A stretch of DNA of 42,847 nucleotides from Nostoc linckia z4 (GTDB taxonomy: Bacteria; Cyanobacteriota; Cyanobacteriia; Cyanobacteriales; Nostocaceae), in NCBI RefSeq assembly GCF_002608075.1, contig NZ_LAHA01000070.1:1792-44638 (forward strand), read 5' to 3'. The position numbers and the translations under genes were made by a program. The notes below the pieces were generated by a model. It was not told where the DNA came from, searched no databases, and was given only the letters and a program-made list of their open reading frames with translations. Positions 25,812 through 35,048 of this stretch are shown here, in pieces (the first letter of the stretch is position 1; every line of letters begins with the position of its first letter).

Positions 25812-28800
25812 TTAGCCGCCTACTTTTGGATTGGCAATTAAAGTGACTCGTCCTTGCGAACCATACCCAACTTCACCGATATAAAGATTGGGGTCGTGAA
25901 GTTCGGCAATAATGTGGTTTACTGACTGTTGAGCGTCAATTCTGGGACTTAAATCGATCGCTCGTGTAAACACTTTTGGCCATTCCCATCTCAGGGTTTT
26001 AGTTAACCCAAATAAACCAGCGGCGATCGCTCCGAAGTTGACTTTATAATCTAAACCGAAGCCACCATCGAGACGAGCGACTGTGCAAAAACAACTACGT
26101 CCATGTTGTGCCGCTTCGGTGAGAGCAGGTTTGAGGTGTTTCGCCATCAAGAATACGTGCTTGACGATCGCCTTTTCTTGTTCGATGTAGGGAATTGTTC
26201 CGGTGTTATTTGATACAAAAACAGGATGTAGATGGATGAAAGCCCCAACCTTACCGCAGTGAGTAGCGATCGCTTCTAGTTGTTGTTGGAGATGTTCTTC
26301 GCTCAAGTTTGCCAAGGTGACGCGGGTTACTCCTGCGGGTAAGGGCGATTGTTGGGGAATCAAGGATTGGGGGAAGCCGATAACTACTACTTTCGAGCCT
26401 TCGGCAATTAAGGATTCAGTTAATTTGGCAGTAGTGAGGGAACCATCATCGGTAATTAAAGTGATGTATCCCTCTGGTAACGTGAAATCCAAGCGATCGG
26501 GTTTTGGTAGCGTTCTGAGTTTGACAGGATAGCGCTGGATACTAGACTCTAATTCCGGTGGCTGCTGGACAAACTCAGACTCATACTTTTTTTTTTCACC
26601 TCCAGCTAGCTGCTGTAGGTAATCAACTATTTGACCGATGGTGCGGAGTTCTCCCAAATCCTCTATATTCGGTTTGGGTAAGTCGGGGTACATTTCTTGC
26701 ATCGCCCCTAAGATTTCTACCCGTTTGATGGAGTCAATCCCCAAGTCGGCTTCCATGTCCATTTCTAGTTCCAGCATTTCCACCGGATAGCCGGTTTTAT
26801 CGCTGGTGATGGCTAGTAAGGTTTGGGCTAAATCTGGAAATTCATTAGTTGCGGCTGCGGGTTCTGCTTCTGGTTGTGGAGTGAATGCAACAACCACGCT
26901 GACTTCAGGTGTAACTTCTGCTGGAGTTTCTACTACTTGTTGTACTTCCGGCGCTAGAGTTTCTACTGGTTGTTGTACTTCGTGAATTACAACTTCTACA
27001 GAAACGCTTTTAGCAGCAAAGGATTGCAGATATTCTACCACTTGACCGATGGTGCGTTTTTCTGCTAGTTCTTCTAAGTTGGGCTTGGGTAGGTTAGGAT
27101 ACATTTCCTGCAACGCTCCCAAGATTTCCACCCGTTTGATGGAATCAATTCCCAAGTCTGCTTCCATGTCCATATCCATTTCCAGCATTTCTACCGGGTA
27201 GCCCGTTTTGTCGCTGGTGATGGCTAGGAGGTTTTTATCCAAGTCAACAATATCAATGGTTGCATTGGGGACTGGGGGTTCGGGACTGGGGATTGGTGAC
27301 TGGGGACTGGGGACTGGGGATTGGGGACTGGTGATTGGGGATTGGGTAGAGACGCGATGAATCGCGTCTGCGGGAAGTACAGGGGTTTCGATTACAGGCT
27401 GTACTATTTGGGGAAGTACTGGAGTTTCAACTACAGGCTGTACTAATTGGGGGATTACCGGGGTTTCGACTACAGGTACTACCTTGGGAGCAGGGAGGGG
27501 TGCTTGGGTATGTGTTGAGCCGTTGCCGTTTTTCGCTACTGGCTCAGTTACAGGTGAGGGTAAAGCTTCTACTATCTTGGTAGTGGAGGGTACTGGTGCC
27601 TCTTCGGTGACGGTTGTTTGTGTGGTGAAGGGGATGAAATGATGTCCTGCACCGTTGCTGAGTTTCTCTGTGAGTTCAGCGGCTCCATCTTCTGAGATGA
27701 TTTGAGAATACTCTTGCTGTATGAGTTGGAAAAAGTTTTTTGTATATTCCAGTTGTTCTTGGAGATATTGCTCGTGAATGCGTAGGGTTTCACCTTGTTG
27801 GGAGTGAAACTGCATCATGCTGCGTTCCAAGCTTTCCATGACAACTTGTTTGAGCTTGGTGGTTTCGGCTGTAGATTTACTTTCACTCAAGAGCGCATTT
27901 TGTTGCTGCATCAGTTGGAAGAACGCTTTGGCGTATTCCATTTGATGGTTGAGATAAGCTCCGTGAGCTTGTAAATTCTCAGATTGATTTTGCTGGAACT
28001 GTGTCAGGAGGTATTCTAAACTTTCTAAAAGTTGTTGGTAATTTGTAAGTTTTTCGGGTGTTGGTTGCATCTTAGATTCCTGGGCTGGTTGACTTAAAAG
28101 GGTCACAGGACTCATTTGCTGCTCTGGTTGGGTAGCTATATGAGAAGTCACACCGTTCATTGATGGGGTAGCGATAGGGGGTGTTTTTTTATGTCCGTTA
28201 GTCTCTGTTACTGGCAGAGTTCGAGCCACATCTAGGCTGGTAAATAAAGGAGCCGCAGTTTCAGAGGGGATAGGCTGATTTGGTTTCGCTGAATTTTCAG
28301 ATGAAACCGCAGGTAATGTAACTTTATGACCGTTTTGCAAAGCTTGGGCGAAGGCGTTTTTGGTTTTTTCGGATCTGTAGTTGATGCCGTTTAGACGTAC
28401 ATTTATAGCCTTCTTCTGTTCGATCGCAGGTATAGTTTGGGGAACTTGGTAGGGGTCGAGGTTGCTCAAAGCCATACCGATTACCCGCAACTGCACAACT
28501 GCTTCCCGTAAGGAACGATCGCTATTTTTCTGAGTACTAGGGTTCAAAGATACGGTAAGATGCGGGCGATCGCCAAGAATTTCTTTTACTAAGTTGGTCA
28601 AAATTCTCCGCGGCCCGAATTCCACGAAGCAAGTACCGCCTGCTGCATAGATGCTTTCAATTTCCTGCTTGAACAGCACGGAGTTGGAAAGGTGCGTTTC
28701 GAGGATTTTTTGAATCGCTTGCGGTTCTTTGGGATACTGTTTGCCGGTGACGTTGCTGTAAACGGGGATTTTGGGATTCTCGAATTTGACAGACTTAGTA

Positions 28801-31334
28801 GCGATCGCAAAGGATTTCTGAGCAAAGGCAATCAATGGTGTGTGGAATGCTGCCGAGACGGGCAACAATACAGCCGTATATCCTTTGTCTTGTAAAGCCT
28901 GACGGACTTTAGCGATTTCTGCGGTGGGGCCGGCTAAGACATATTGATTTGGCGAATTTTGATTGGCGATCGCAACTTGGGGAAAATGTTTCAGTACTGC
29001 TTCAATTTTGCTGATGTCTTCTTTGACAGCCAGCATACTACCTGCATCGTGGTCTGGGTCTTCCGGCGCCGCCATTGCTTGACCCCTAGCTTTCACCAAG
29101 AATAGGTAATCTTCGGTAGTCAAAACTCCCGCAGCCCACAATGCTGTGATTTCTCCGAAGCTGTGACCGGCAACAAAATCTGACCTGAATCCAGCTTGTT
29201 GCAGTATGGTGTACATCCCTGCACTCAAAACCCCAATGGCTGGTTGAGCGTATTCTGTGCGTTGTAGGGCAGCAATTTGGGCATTTTTCTCTGCCTCTTC
29301 AAACACAGGATGGGGAAAAACAATTTCCGATAGCGGCTGCAAGTTATCTTTGAGCAACAGGCTATCCATATAGCCATGTAGACGCTGCATCATCGGGAAA
29401 TTCATCACCAATTCCCGTCCCATTTCCAAGTATTGGGAACCTTGACCTGAGAATAAGGCGACAACTTTTCCACCCAATTCCATACCAGAGGCGCGGTAAT
29501 AAATCCCTTGGGGATGTTCCCAAGATGCTGCTGACCCTTTGTTTTTCAGCCAGTCAATGCTAACTTGCAGTAATTTGCAAGTTTCTTCGAGGTTCTGTGC
29601 CACAAATCCAAATCTGGCAGCAGAAACAGGAATTTCTAAGGATTTGCACTCATTGACTAATTTTGCGTAATGTGTTTTGGCTTCTGGCGAACGCAATTTA
29701 GCTAACAAATCTTCCGATTTAGCCAGCAATTGAGACGGAGTAGCAGCAAACACCAGCACTTCATTAGCCCCACTGTGCAAGCGGTAGGCGTGATTTTGGT
29801 CGGCTTGATATTCTTCTAAAACCACGTGATAGTTGGTGCCGCCAAAGCCGAAGGAACTTACACCCGCACGTCTTGGCGCTTCGCCTTCAGCACGAATCCA
29901 AGGTCTAGTTTCGGTATTCAAATAAAAGGCGGAATTTTTAATATTAAGTTTGGGGTTCGGCTCGGTAATATTAATCGTTGGCGGTAATACTTTATGATGT
30001 AGCGCCAAAGCCGTTTTAATCAAACTCGCCGCACCCGCAGCCGCTTTGGTGTGTCCGATTTGGGATTTGACGCTACCCAAGGCGATATGCTGCTTTTTCG
30101 AGTCATGTTGAGCAAAGAAATCACTCAAAGAACCGAATTCTGTGGGGTCTCCAGCCATTGTGCCGGTACCGTGTGCTTCCATCAAGCCAACGGTGGCGGG
30201 AGAAAACCCTGCATCTTCATAAGCACGTTCTAAGGCTTTGACTTGTCCTTCCTTGCGGGGAGCATAAATACTCTTGTAGCGTCCATCGCTGGAGGTACCA
30301 ATACCTTTAATGACTGCATAGATTTTATCGCCGTCCCGTTCTGCATCTTCCAGACGTTTGAGGACAATCATGCAGATACCTTCACCCAGCATCATCCCGT
30401 CGGATTTAGCATCGAAGGGTTTGACATTTTCACCGGGAGAAACGGCTGGTGTTTTGCTGAAAGATATATAAGCCATGATGGTGTTGTCCGTGTCAACGCC
30501 ACCAGTCAGCATCATGTCAGAACGATATTCGACTAGTTCGCTAATTGCCATTTTTAAAGCACCGAAGGAACTAGCACAAGCGGCGTCAACTACACAGTTC
30601 ATCCCGCCAAAGTTGAGACGATTCGCAATTCTACCCGCAACTACGTTAGCCAACATTCCAGGGAAGGCGTTTTCGTCCCATTTCACGTAGGCGCTTTTGA
30701 TTTTTTCGACGATTTTTTGTGTATCTTCGTCAGATAAACCGCTACTTTTCAGGGCTTTTTCCCAAATGGGATATTCCAACCTGGCAGAAAGCGGCATTCC
30801 TAACTGCTTGGCCATGGCTACGCCTAAAATTACCCCAACCATTTCGCGGTTGAATTCGCGTTGGTCGCCATAGCCGGCATCTTCCATCGCTTCTTTTGCA
30901 ACCACTAAACTTAATAGTTGCGATACATCTGTAACCTCTAAAATGCTTGGTGGAATGCCGAATTCCATCGGGTTAAAATCTACCTCTGGAATAAAGCCGC
31001 CTCTTTTACAATAAGTTTTATCTTCAGGCGTTCTGGGATTTGGATCGTAATAATCTTCGACGCTCCAATGGGTAGATGGAACATCAGTAATACAATCAAT
31101 TTTATTTACTATATTTTGCCAATATTCCCGTAAATTTCTGGCTTGAGGTAATAGAGAAGCCATGCCCACAATGGCGATAGGATTGTGTTGTAATTGTCTG
31201 TTAAGTTTGTCGATCGACACTGATTTTCCTGAACTCATCTTTTTTTCCTCTATAGACCTAATTACAGCCTGTTCGCAATTGTTAATCAGGCTCTCTAACT
31301 CTGCTAAGGCAGTATCAATTGAATGAGCAGACAT
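25812..31334 (-). CDS. hglE: HglE, multidomain polyketide synthase (KS-AT-ACP-ACP-partial KR)
   Basis: 1840 aa. An N-terminal helix leads to a ketosynthase (about 50-510; Cys253 in DAACASS, EAHGTGT, GHTKAAAG) and an acyltransferase (about 640-960; SGQGSQ, Ser725 in GHSFGE). A Q-rich region with two helical repeats (about 1095-1215), a Pro/Val/Ser linker (about 1215-1360) and two ACPs (Ser1398 and Ser1535, both in LGIDSIKRVEIL) follow. Last comes a structural ketoreductase half (about 1600-1830; LEWP-type WEWPKVFTRAIDL). It should load and elongate the chain. An internal ATG at 31238 has a strong AGAGGA site, so the first 32 residues may not be translated. Divergent from hgdB. Confidence 0.92.
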   Translation of the reverse strand: MSAHSIDTALAELESLINNCEQAVIRSIEEKKMSSGKSVSIDKLNRQLQHNPIAIVGMASLLPQARNLREYWQNIVNKIDCITDVPSTHWSVEDYYDPNPRTPEDKTYCKRGGFIPEVDFNPMEFGIPPSILEVTDVSQLLSLVVAKEAMEDAGYGDQREFNREMVGVILGVAMAKQLGMPLSARLEYPIWEKALKSSGLSDEDTQKIVEKIKSAYVKWDENAFPGMLANVVAGRIANRLNFGGMNCVVDAACASSFGALKMAISELVEYRSDMMLTGGVDTDNTIMAYISFSKTPAVSPGENVKPFDAKSDGMMLGEGICMIVLKRLEDAERDGDKIYAVIKGIGTSSDGRYKSIYAPRKEGQVKALERAYEDAGFSPATVGLMEAHGTGTMAGDPTEFGSLSDFFAQHDSKKQHIALGSVKSQIGHTKAAAGAASLIKTALALHHKVLPPTINITEPNPKLNIKNSAFYLNTETRPWIRAEGEAPRRAGVSSFGFGGTNYHVVLEEYQADQNHAYRLHSGANEVLVFAATPSQLLAKSEDLLAKLRSPEAKTHYAKLVNECKSLEIPVSAARFGFVAQNLEETCKLLQVSIDWLKNKGSAASWEHPQGIYYRASGMELGGKVVALFSGQGSQYLEMGRELVMNFPMMQRLHGYMDSLLLKDNLQPLSEIVFPHPVFEEAEKNAQIAALQRTEYAQPAIGVLSAGMYTILQQAGFRSDFVAGHSFGEITALWAAGVLTTEDYLFLVKARGQAMAAPEDPDHDAGSMLAVKEDISKIEAVLKHFPQVAIANQNSPNQYVLAGPTAEIAKVRQALQDKGYTAVLLPVSAAFHTPLIAFAQKSFAIATKSVKFENPKIPVYSNVTGKQYPKEPQAIQKILETHLSNSVLFKQEIESIYAAGGTCFVEFGPRRILTNLVKEILGDRPHLTVSLNPSTQKNSDRSLREAVVQLRVIGMALSNLDPYQVPQTIPAIEQKKAINVRLNGINYRSEKTKNAFAQALQNGHKVTLPAVSSENSAKPNQPIPSETAAPLFTSLDVARTLPVTETNGHKKTPPIATPSMNGVTSHIATQPEQQMSPVTLLSQPAQESKMQPTPEKLTNYQQLLESLEYLLTQFQQNQSENLQAHGAYLNHQMEYAKAFFQLMQQQNALLSESKSTAETTKLKQVVMESLERSMMQFHSQQGETLRIHEQYLQEQLEYTKNFFQLIQQEYSQIISEDGAAELTEKLSNGAGHHFIPFTTQTTVTEEAPVPSTTKIVEALPSPVTEPVAKNGNGSTHTQAPLPAPKVVPVVETPVIPQLVQPVVETPVLPQIVQPVIETPVLPADAIHRVSTQSPITSPQSPVPSPQSPIPSPEPPVPNATIDIVDLDKNLLAITSDKTGYPVEMLEMDMDMEADLGIDSIKRVEILGALQEMYPNLPKPNLEELAEKRTIGQVVEYLQSFAAKSVSVEVVIHEVQQPVETLAPEVQQVVETPAEVTPEVSVVVAFTPQPEAEPAAATNEFPDLAQTLLAITSDKTGYPVEMLELEMDMEADLGIDSIKRVEILGAMQEMYPDLPKPNIEDLGELRTIGQIVDYLQQLAGGEKKKYESEFVQQPPELESSIQRYPVKLRTLPKPDRLDFTLPEGYITLITDDGSLTTAKLTESLIAEGSKVVVIGFPQSLIPQQSPLPAGVTRVTLANLSEEHLQQQLEAIATHCGKVGAFIHLHPVFVSNNTGTIPYIEQEKAIVKHVFLMAKHLKPALTEAAQHGRSCFCTVARLDGGFGLDYKVNFGAIAAGLFGLTKTLRWEWPKVFTRAIDLSPRIDAQQSVNHIIAELHDPNLYIGEVGYGSQGRVTLIANPKVGG
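27262..27365. repeat. Intergenic-type repeats inside the hglE coding sequence
   Basis: A run of GGGGACT/GGGGATT heptamers (about 27265-27345) is followed by a palindrome, AGACGCGATGAATCGCGTCT (about 27350-27369). Both are standard non-coding repeats in Nostocales. Here they read in frame as a Ser/Pro/Gln-rich linker ahead of the first ACP (residues about 1320-1358). Confidence 0.85.
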
Positions 31335-31608
31335 AGGGCATAGTGAGTACTGTGGATTGTGTAGATACAGTAATTTCTGTTGCCTACTAATTAATCAAAA
31401 TCTTTGTTGTCAGCAATTAGCTCTCTTATAGTTTGGATAATTACTTATTCTTAAAATCTCTCCGCGTCCCTGCGTCTTTGCGTCAGTCTTAATAATAAGT
31501 CTTCAACCAAACATAATGTTATCTGCGCTAATTGCTGTTCTCCCAATCAACACCACACGACATACTGCCCTAATAAAGCCTTAGGTTTACAGGCAATTTT
31601 GGCACACA

Positions 31609-31636
31609 GCGTAGGCGTAGCCCGTCGTAGACATCG
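31609..31636 (+). repeat. 28-nt dispersed repeat, copy 2
   Basis: Exact 28-nt match to 1567-1594 (centre GTAGCCCGTCGTAGAC), about 30 kb away, again in non-coding DNA. Confidence 0.8.
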
Positions 31637-31940
31637 TGTAAAAATGTTATGCAACGCTTGATTCTTGAAATTGTAGCGACCAACAAATTTTGGATTTGAG
31701 ATTTTGGATTTGAGATTTGCTATTTGAGATTTCTTCTACCAAAAACAAGTCAGCCATAAACCCAAAAAATAATCCAAAATCAAAATTTAAAATCTCAGCG
31801 ATGTATTCCACCGAACAGTAGAAACTCAACAGTAGCTAAAAGAACAGAAACGCTTTTTTCGTTCGTCAGCAATAGTTTGATTTTCAAGCCTAACCGCAAC
31901 AATGTAGCTGGTATTAAAAAAGAACTCAGAATTCAGCAAG

Positions 31941-33013
31941 GGACTTCCAGGTGAAAAAATATTCCATAGAAGACTGTTCGCTGCTGACTGTTGACGGTTC
32001 ACAGTCAACGCATCAACTGGAATAATTTATTTTTTGGACTTCCCCAATGCTATGGATTCAGACCCTCGCGGACTCGCTCTCAGGGAAGCCATACCGCAGG
32101 CTTTACCCTACGCCATCCGCCAGTTGCACTCCAATTGAATTGGAGAATTCTGACTTCTGAATTCTTTCTTGTTAATGACAGCGTTCTGTGTCTTGATAAA
32201 TGTCATAGCCAGTTTCAACGTCCAGGATAATACATGTTATGGGATTCGACCTAGAAAAGTTGACAAGTTCGTTACAAAAAACATCACCTTCAATCTCAAT
32301 TTATGCAATGTGAAAAACTAATTAAAGGTTAGTAAGGTGATGACCAAGCAGTTTGATTTAGTTATTTTTACCTTCAAAATCTTAATTAAATAACTAATTT
32401 ACCTCACAGCTTTTAAGCATTGAATTAATAAAAACAATAACATGCTTTATAGAAACTAAATGATTACTTTAAACTTTTTTTATAAAAAATCAGATGATTG
32501 TTGATATTTATTGTGCGTAAAAATAATCATTTTGGTATATTTTTCTACTCAAAAAATGTATAGGATGTAAAAATATCTCAGATTTCTATGTAAATTAGTT
32601 TGAAACATCACATTATGAAATTTCTAGCGATTAAGTAATAATTACATAGGCACATGAATCGATGGCAGAGCTATAAGTATTTTTTTCAAGAAAAGAGCAT
32701 AATTCAACTAAGATTTTTGATGATTTTATAATATAAACATAAACAAAAAGCAAAATAGTTATCTATAAAGCAATTGTTAATTTTGAATATGTTGCATAGT
32801 AAACTTCTTGCAGAAGTAGGGAAAAGGGGGTGCATGTTTGGTATTTTCCCTTTCCCCAATAAAGATGCATCCCTTTGACCACAAGAGTGCAAGAGGTCTA
32901 GTAAACATAAGCTGTAATTGTATTGGTTTTGCATATTTTTTGGTCTTGCTTGTTAACTGTTAAGTGTCAACGGTGAACAGTATTCTATGGAATATTTTTT
33001 TAGTTGGAAGTCC
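31941..33013. mobile_element. Segment bounded by inverted repeats, possibly a decayed element
   Basis: 31941-31979 and 32975-33013 are inverted copies. They share GGACTTCC at the outer end, an exact AAAAAATATTCCATAGAA core, and ACTGTTC at the inner end. The roughly 1-kb interior is A+T-rich and has no transposase. It could be a non-autonomous element, or two copies of one small repeat in opposite orientation. Confidence 0.4.
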
Positions 33014-33311
33014 TTAATGTCTTACGTTACACAACATTATCAACAAAACTTTGTTATTATTTTGATGGCGTCACCATGATTTCAGAATGTTGAAAAACGT
33101 GAATAGAAGAATTTTGATAGTTGATACCCGTGATAATTACAGCTAAATCTGGAAAAATATTTCGATGATGAAATCAGGATTTATCCCCAATCAAACGGTT
33201 GACAAATGAAAAATTTGTCGTCATACTCAAGAACAAGGTTATTCAATTTTTTGAATTGATTTATCAGCGCTTCATTATTGTTGATAGTTAAGTTTTCTGG
33301 CTGGCTCTATT

Positions 33312-33353
33312 GTATTTTCCGCTACTGGATTCGAGGACAAGTAACGATATAAC
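33312..33353 (+). promoter_or_regulatory. Candidate NtcA-dependent promoter of hgdB
   Basis: GTA-TTTTCCGC-TAC (33312-33325) is a perfect GTAN8TAC box. TATAAC (33348-33353) follows after 22 bases, the spacing of class II NtcA-activated promoters. It points toward hgdB, about 350 bp away. The devBCA operon of Anabaena PCC 7120 is NtcA-controlled in a similar way. A chance GTAN8TAC is expected about once per 4 kb, so the spacing and place carry the argument. Confidence 0.5.
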
Positions 33354-33453
33354 TAAAGAAGCTTTCAAGTAACACTACCATAAGGATTCAGAATTCATAA
33401 TTCTCCAATTCAGAATTTAGCAGTCAGAATTCAAAATTTAGAAGGAGCTTACT

Positions 33454-33498
33454 ATGGTTGGTATGTCTATCAATCAAATGTTTTTCCTGATTCTTTAA
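33454..33498 (+). CDS. Possible 14-aa leader ORF upstream of hgdB
   Basis: ATG at 33454, six bases after a strong AAGGAG. It reads MVGMSINQMFFLIL and stops at TAA. It would lie in the 5' leader of the predicted hgdB transcript. Either a regulatory leader peptide or the start of a decayed small gene. No similarity recognised. Confidence 0.3.
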   Translation: MVGMSINQMFFLIL

Positions 33499-33703
33499 AT
33501 TTTTTGGTTCTCGAACTTGTGATGCTTGCGGTGAACTGCAACAATGGCGGAAACTGCTGCTAAAAGTTTTCTCTGAATTCTGACTTGTGTTAGCGTAGCT
33601 CATTCTGAATTTTGACTTCTGAATTATCAATCCAAAATCCAAAATCCAAAATCTAAAATCCAAAATTTTATCAGCTATCCCCTAGTAAGAATTGGAAGAA
33701 AAT

Positions 33704-34912
33704 ATGGCAGTCAATAAAGAAAGCCGATTATTCACAAAACCCGTTGTGCGATCGCGACTAATTTTAGCAGCTTCTATTACCTTAGCGGCTGGATTAGTTA
33801 CTTTATATAGCTGGGCAACATTTTGGCCGAAAACCAAAGTTGAAACACCAGTAGCTAACCCTCCAAAAGCTACCACGCCGACAAAAGTTGCTGTTACAGC
33901 CTTGGGACGTTTGCAGCCAGATGGGGAAGTGATTTCTTTAAATGCTCCCAATGCTAATAATGGCGTGCGAGTTGAAAAACTGTTAGTCAAAGAAGGAGAA
34001 GCAGTTAGGACTGGGCAAGTATTGGCGTATCTAGAAACTTATGGTCGTGCAAAAACAGCATTGCAGCAAGCAAAAGACCAACTGCAAGTTAGCAAAGCTA
34101 AATTAGCGCAGGTGAAATCTGGGGCGAAAACCGGAGATATTGACGCTCAAAAAGCAGCGATCGCGCGTTTAGAGTCACAATATAAAGGAGATATTGCTAC
34201 CCAAGAGGCTACAATTGCCCGCGTCCAGGCTGAGGTAGATAACGCTCAAGCCGAGAATAATCGCTATCAGCAATTATATAAACAAGGTGCGATCGCAGCT
34301 TCCGTAGCAGACAGCAAAGCTTTACAACTCAAAACTACACAACAGCAACTCACAGAAGCGCAAGCCACCAAACAACGCACCCAAGACACATACCAAGAAC
34401 AACTTAAGCAAGCACAAGCCCAACTCAAAAGTATTAGCGAAGTACGTAGCGTAGATGTGCAAGTCGCACAAACTGAAGTCAACAGTGCAACAACTTCCGT
34501 TCAACAAGCAAAAGCAGACTTGGATTTAAGTTATATAAAATCTCCCATCAACGGCAAAATTTTGAAAATTCATGCCAAAACCGGAGAAGTAATTAGCACC
34601 AGCACTGGATTTGCTGAGATAGGTAAAACATCGCAAATGAATGTCATTGCAGAGGTATATCAAACCGACGTTCAAAAAGTGCGTGTCGGACAAAAAGCCA
34701 ACATCACCAGCACTGCATTTCCTGGAACATTAAAAGGAACCGTCAAAGAAATTGGCTGGTTAGTTGACAAACAAAGCATTTTCAGCCTCAACCCAGGCTC
34801 AGACACAGACCGCAGAATAGTTGAAGTCAAAATCTCCATCGATAACCCCGCAGACAGCGAACGAGTCGCACGCTTAACCAACTTACAAGTAGATGTCGCC
34901 ATTCAGATTTAG
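33704..34912 (+). CDS. hgdB: HgdB, DevB-like membrane fusion protein of the glycolipid exporter
   Basis: 402 aa from the ATG at 33704 with GGAAG upstream; a TTG at 33692 would add four residues. One N-terminal membrane helix (about 15-35), a biotinyl-lipoyl half (VTALGRLQPDGEVISLNAP, VKEGEAVRTGQVLAYLETY), a long Q/A/K-rich coiled-coil hairpin (about 110-260), then the second lipoyl half (YIKSPINGKILKIHAKTGEVI) and a beta-barrel end. This is the periplasmic adaptor of DevBCA-type ABC exporters that connect to TolC/HgdD. The name comes from its place beside hgdC and hgdA (all5347 in PCC 7120 as I recall). Confidence 0.87.
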   Translation: MAVNKESRLFTKPVVRSRLILAASITLAAGLVTLYSWATFWPKTKVETPVANPPKATTPTKVAVTALGRLQPDGEVISLNAPNANNGVRVEKLLVKEGEAVRTGQVLAYLETYGRAKTALQQAKDQLQVSKAKLAQVKSGAKTGDIDAQKAAIARLESQYKGDIATQEATIARVQAEVDNAQAENNRYQQLYKQGAIAASVADSKALQLKTTQQQLTEAQATKQRTQDTYQEQLKQAQAQLKSISEVRSVDVQVAQTEVNSATTSVQQAKADLDLSYIKSPINGKILKIHAKTGEVISTSTGFAEIGKTSQMNVIAEVYQTDVQKVRVGQKANITSTAFPGTLKGTVKEIGWLVDKQSIFSLNPGSDTDRRIVEVKISIDNPADSERVARLTNLQVDVAIQI

Positions 34913-34920
34913 TTTAGGGC

Positions 34921-35045
34921 ATGGGGAGATGAGGGAGACAAGGGAGACAAGGAAGACAAGGCGAATAACTCTTAATTCCTAACTCCTAACTCCTAACTCC
35001 TAACTCTTAATTCCTAACTCTTAATGACCAATGACTAATAACTAA
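34921..35045. repeat. STRRs between hgdB and hgdC
   Basis: GGGAGACAA-type units (34932-34960) are followed by a run of TAACTCC/TAACTCT heptamers and then degenerate TAATGACC units up to the hgdC start. The same composite order recurs at 39300-39415. Confidence 0.85.
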
Positions 35046-35048
35046 TTT

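Larger units (their letters stand above)
31335..33703. other. Long gene-poor region between divergent hglE and hgdB
   Basis: 2.37 kb without a gene I can support. It holds a 28-nt repeat (31609-31636), 'ggatttgagattt' repeats near 31690, a pair of inverted repeats about 1 kb apart (31941-31979 and 32975-33013), an A+T-rich core, a candidate NtcA promoter (33312-33353) and a 14-codon ORF with a strong ribosome site (33454-33498). As I recall the Anabaena PCC 7120 map, small genes lie at the equivalent place (between all5347 and alr5351); none is recognisable here. Short frames at 31991-32230 and 32704-32934 look accidental. Confidence 0.55.

Noticed and set aside
31991..32230. 79-codon frame in the hglE-hgdB gap
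   Set aside because: It runs through dispersed repeat sequence ('ctctcagggaagccat' type), has no ribosome site and no protein-like pattern.
32704..32934. 76-codon minus-strand frame in the hglE-hgdB gap
   Set aside because: Composition is that of A+T-rich spacer and there is no start signal or motif.
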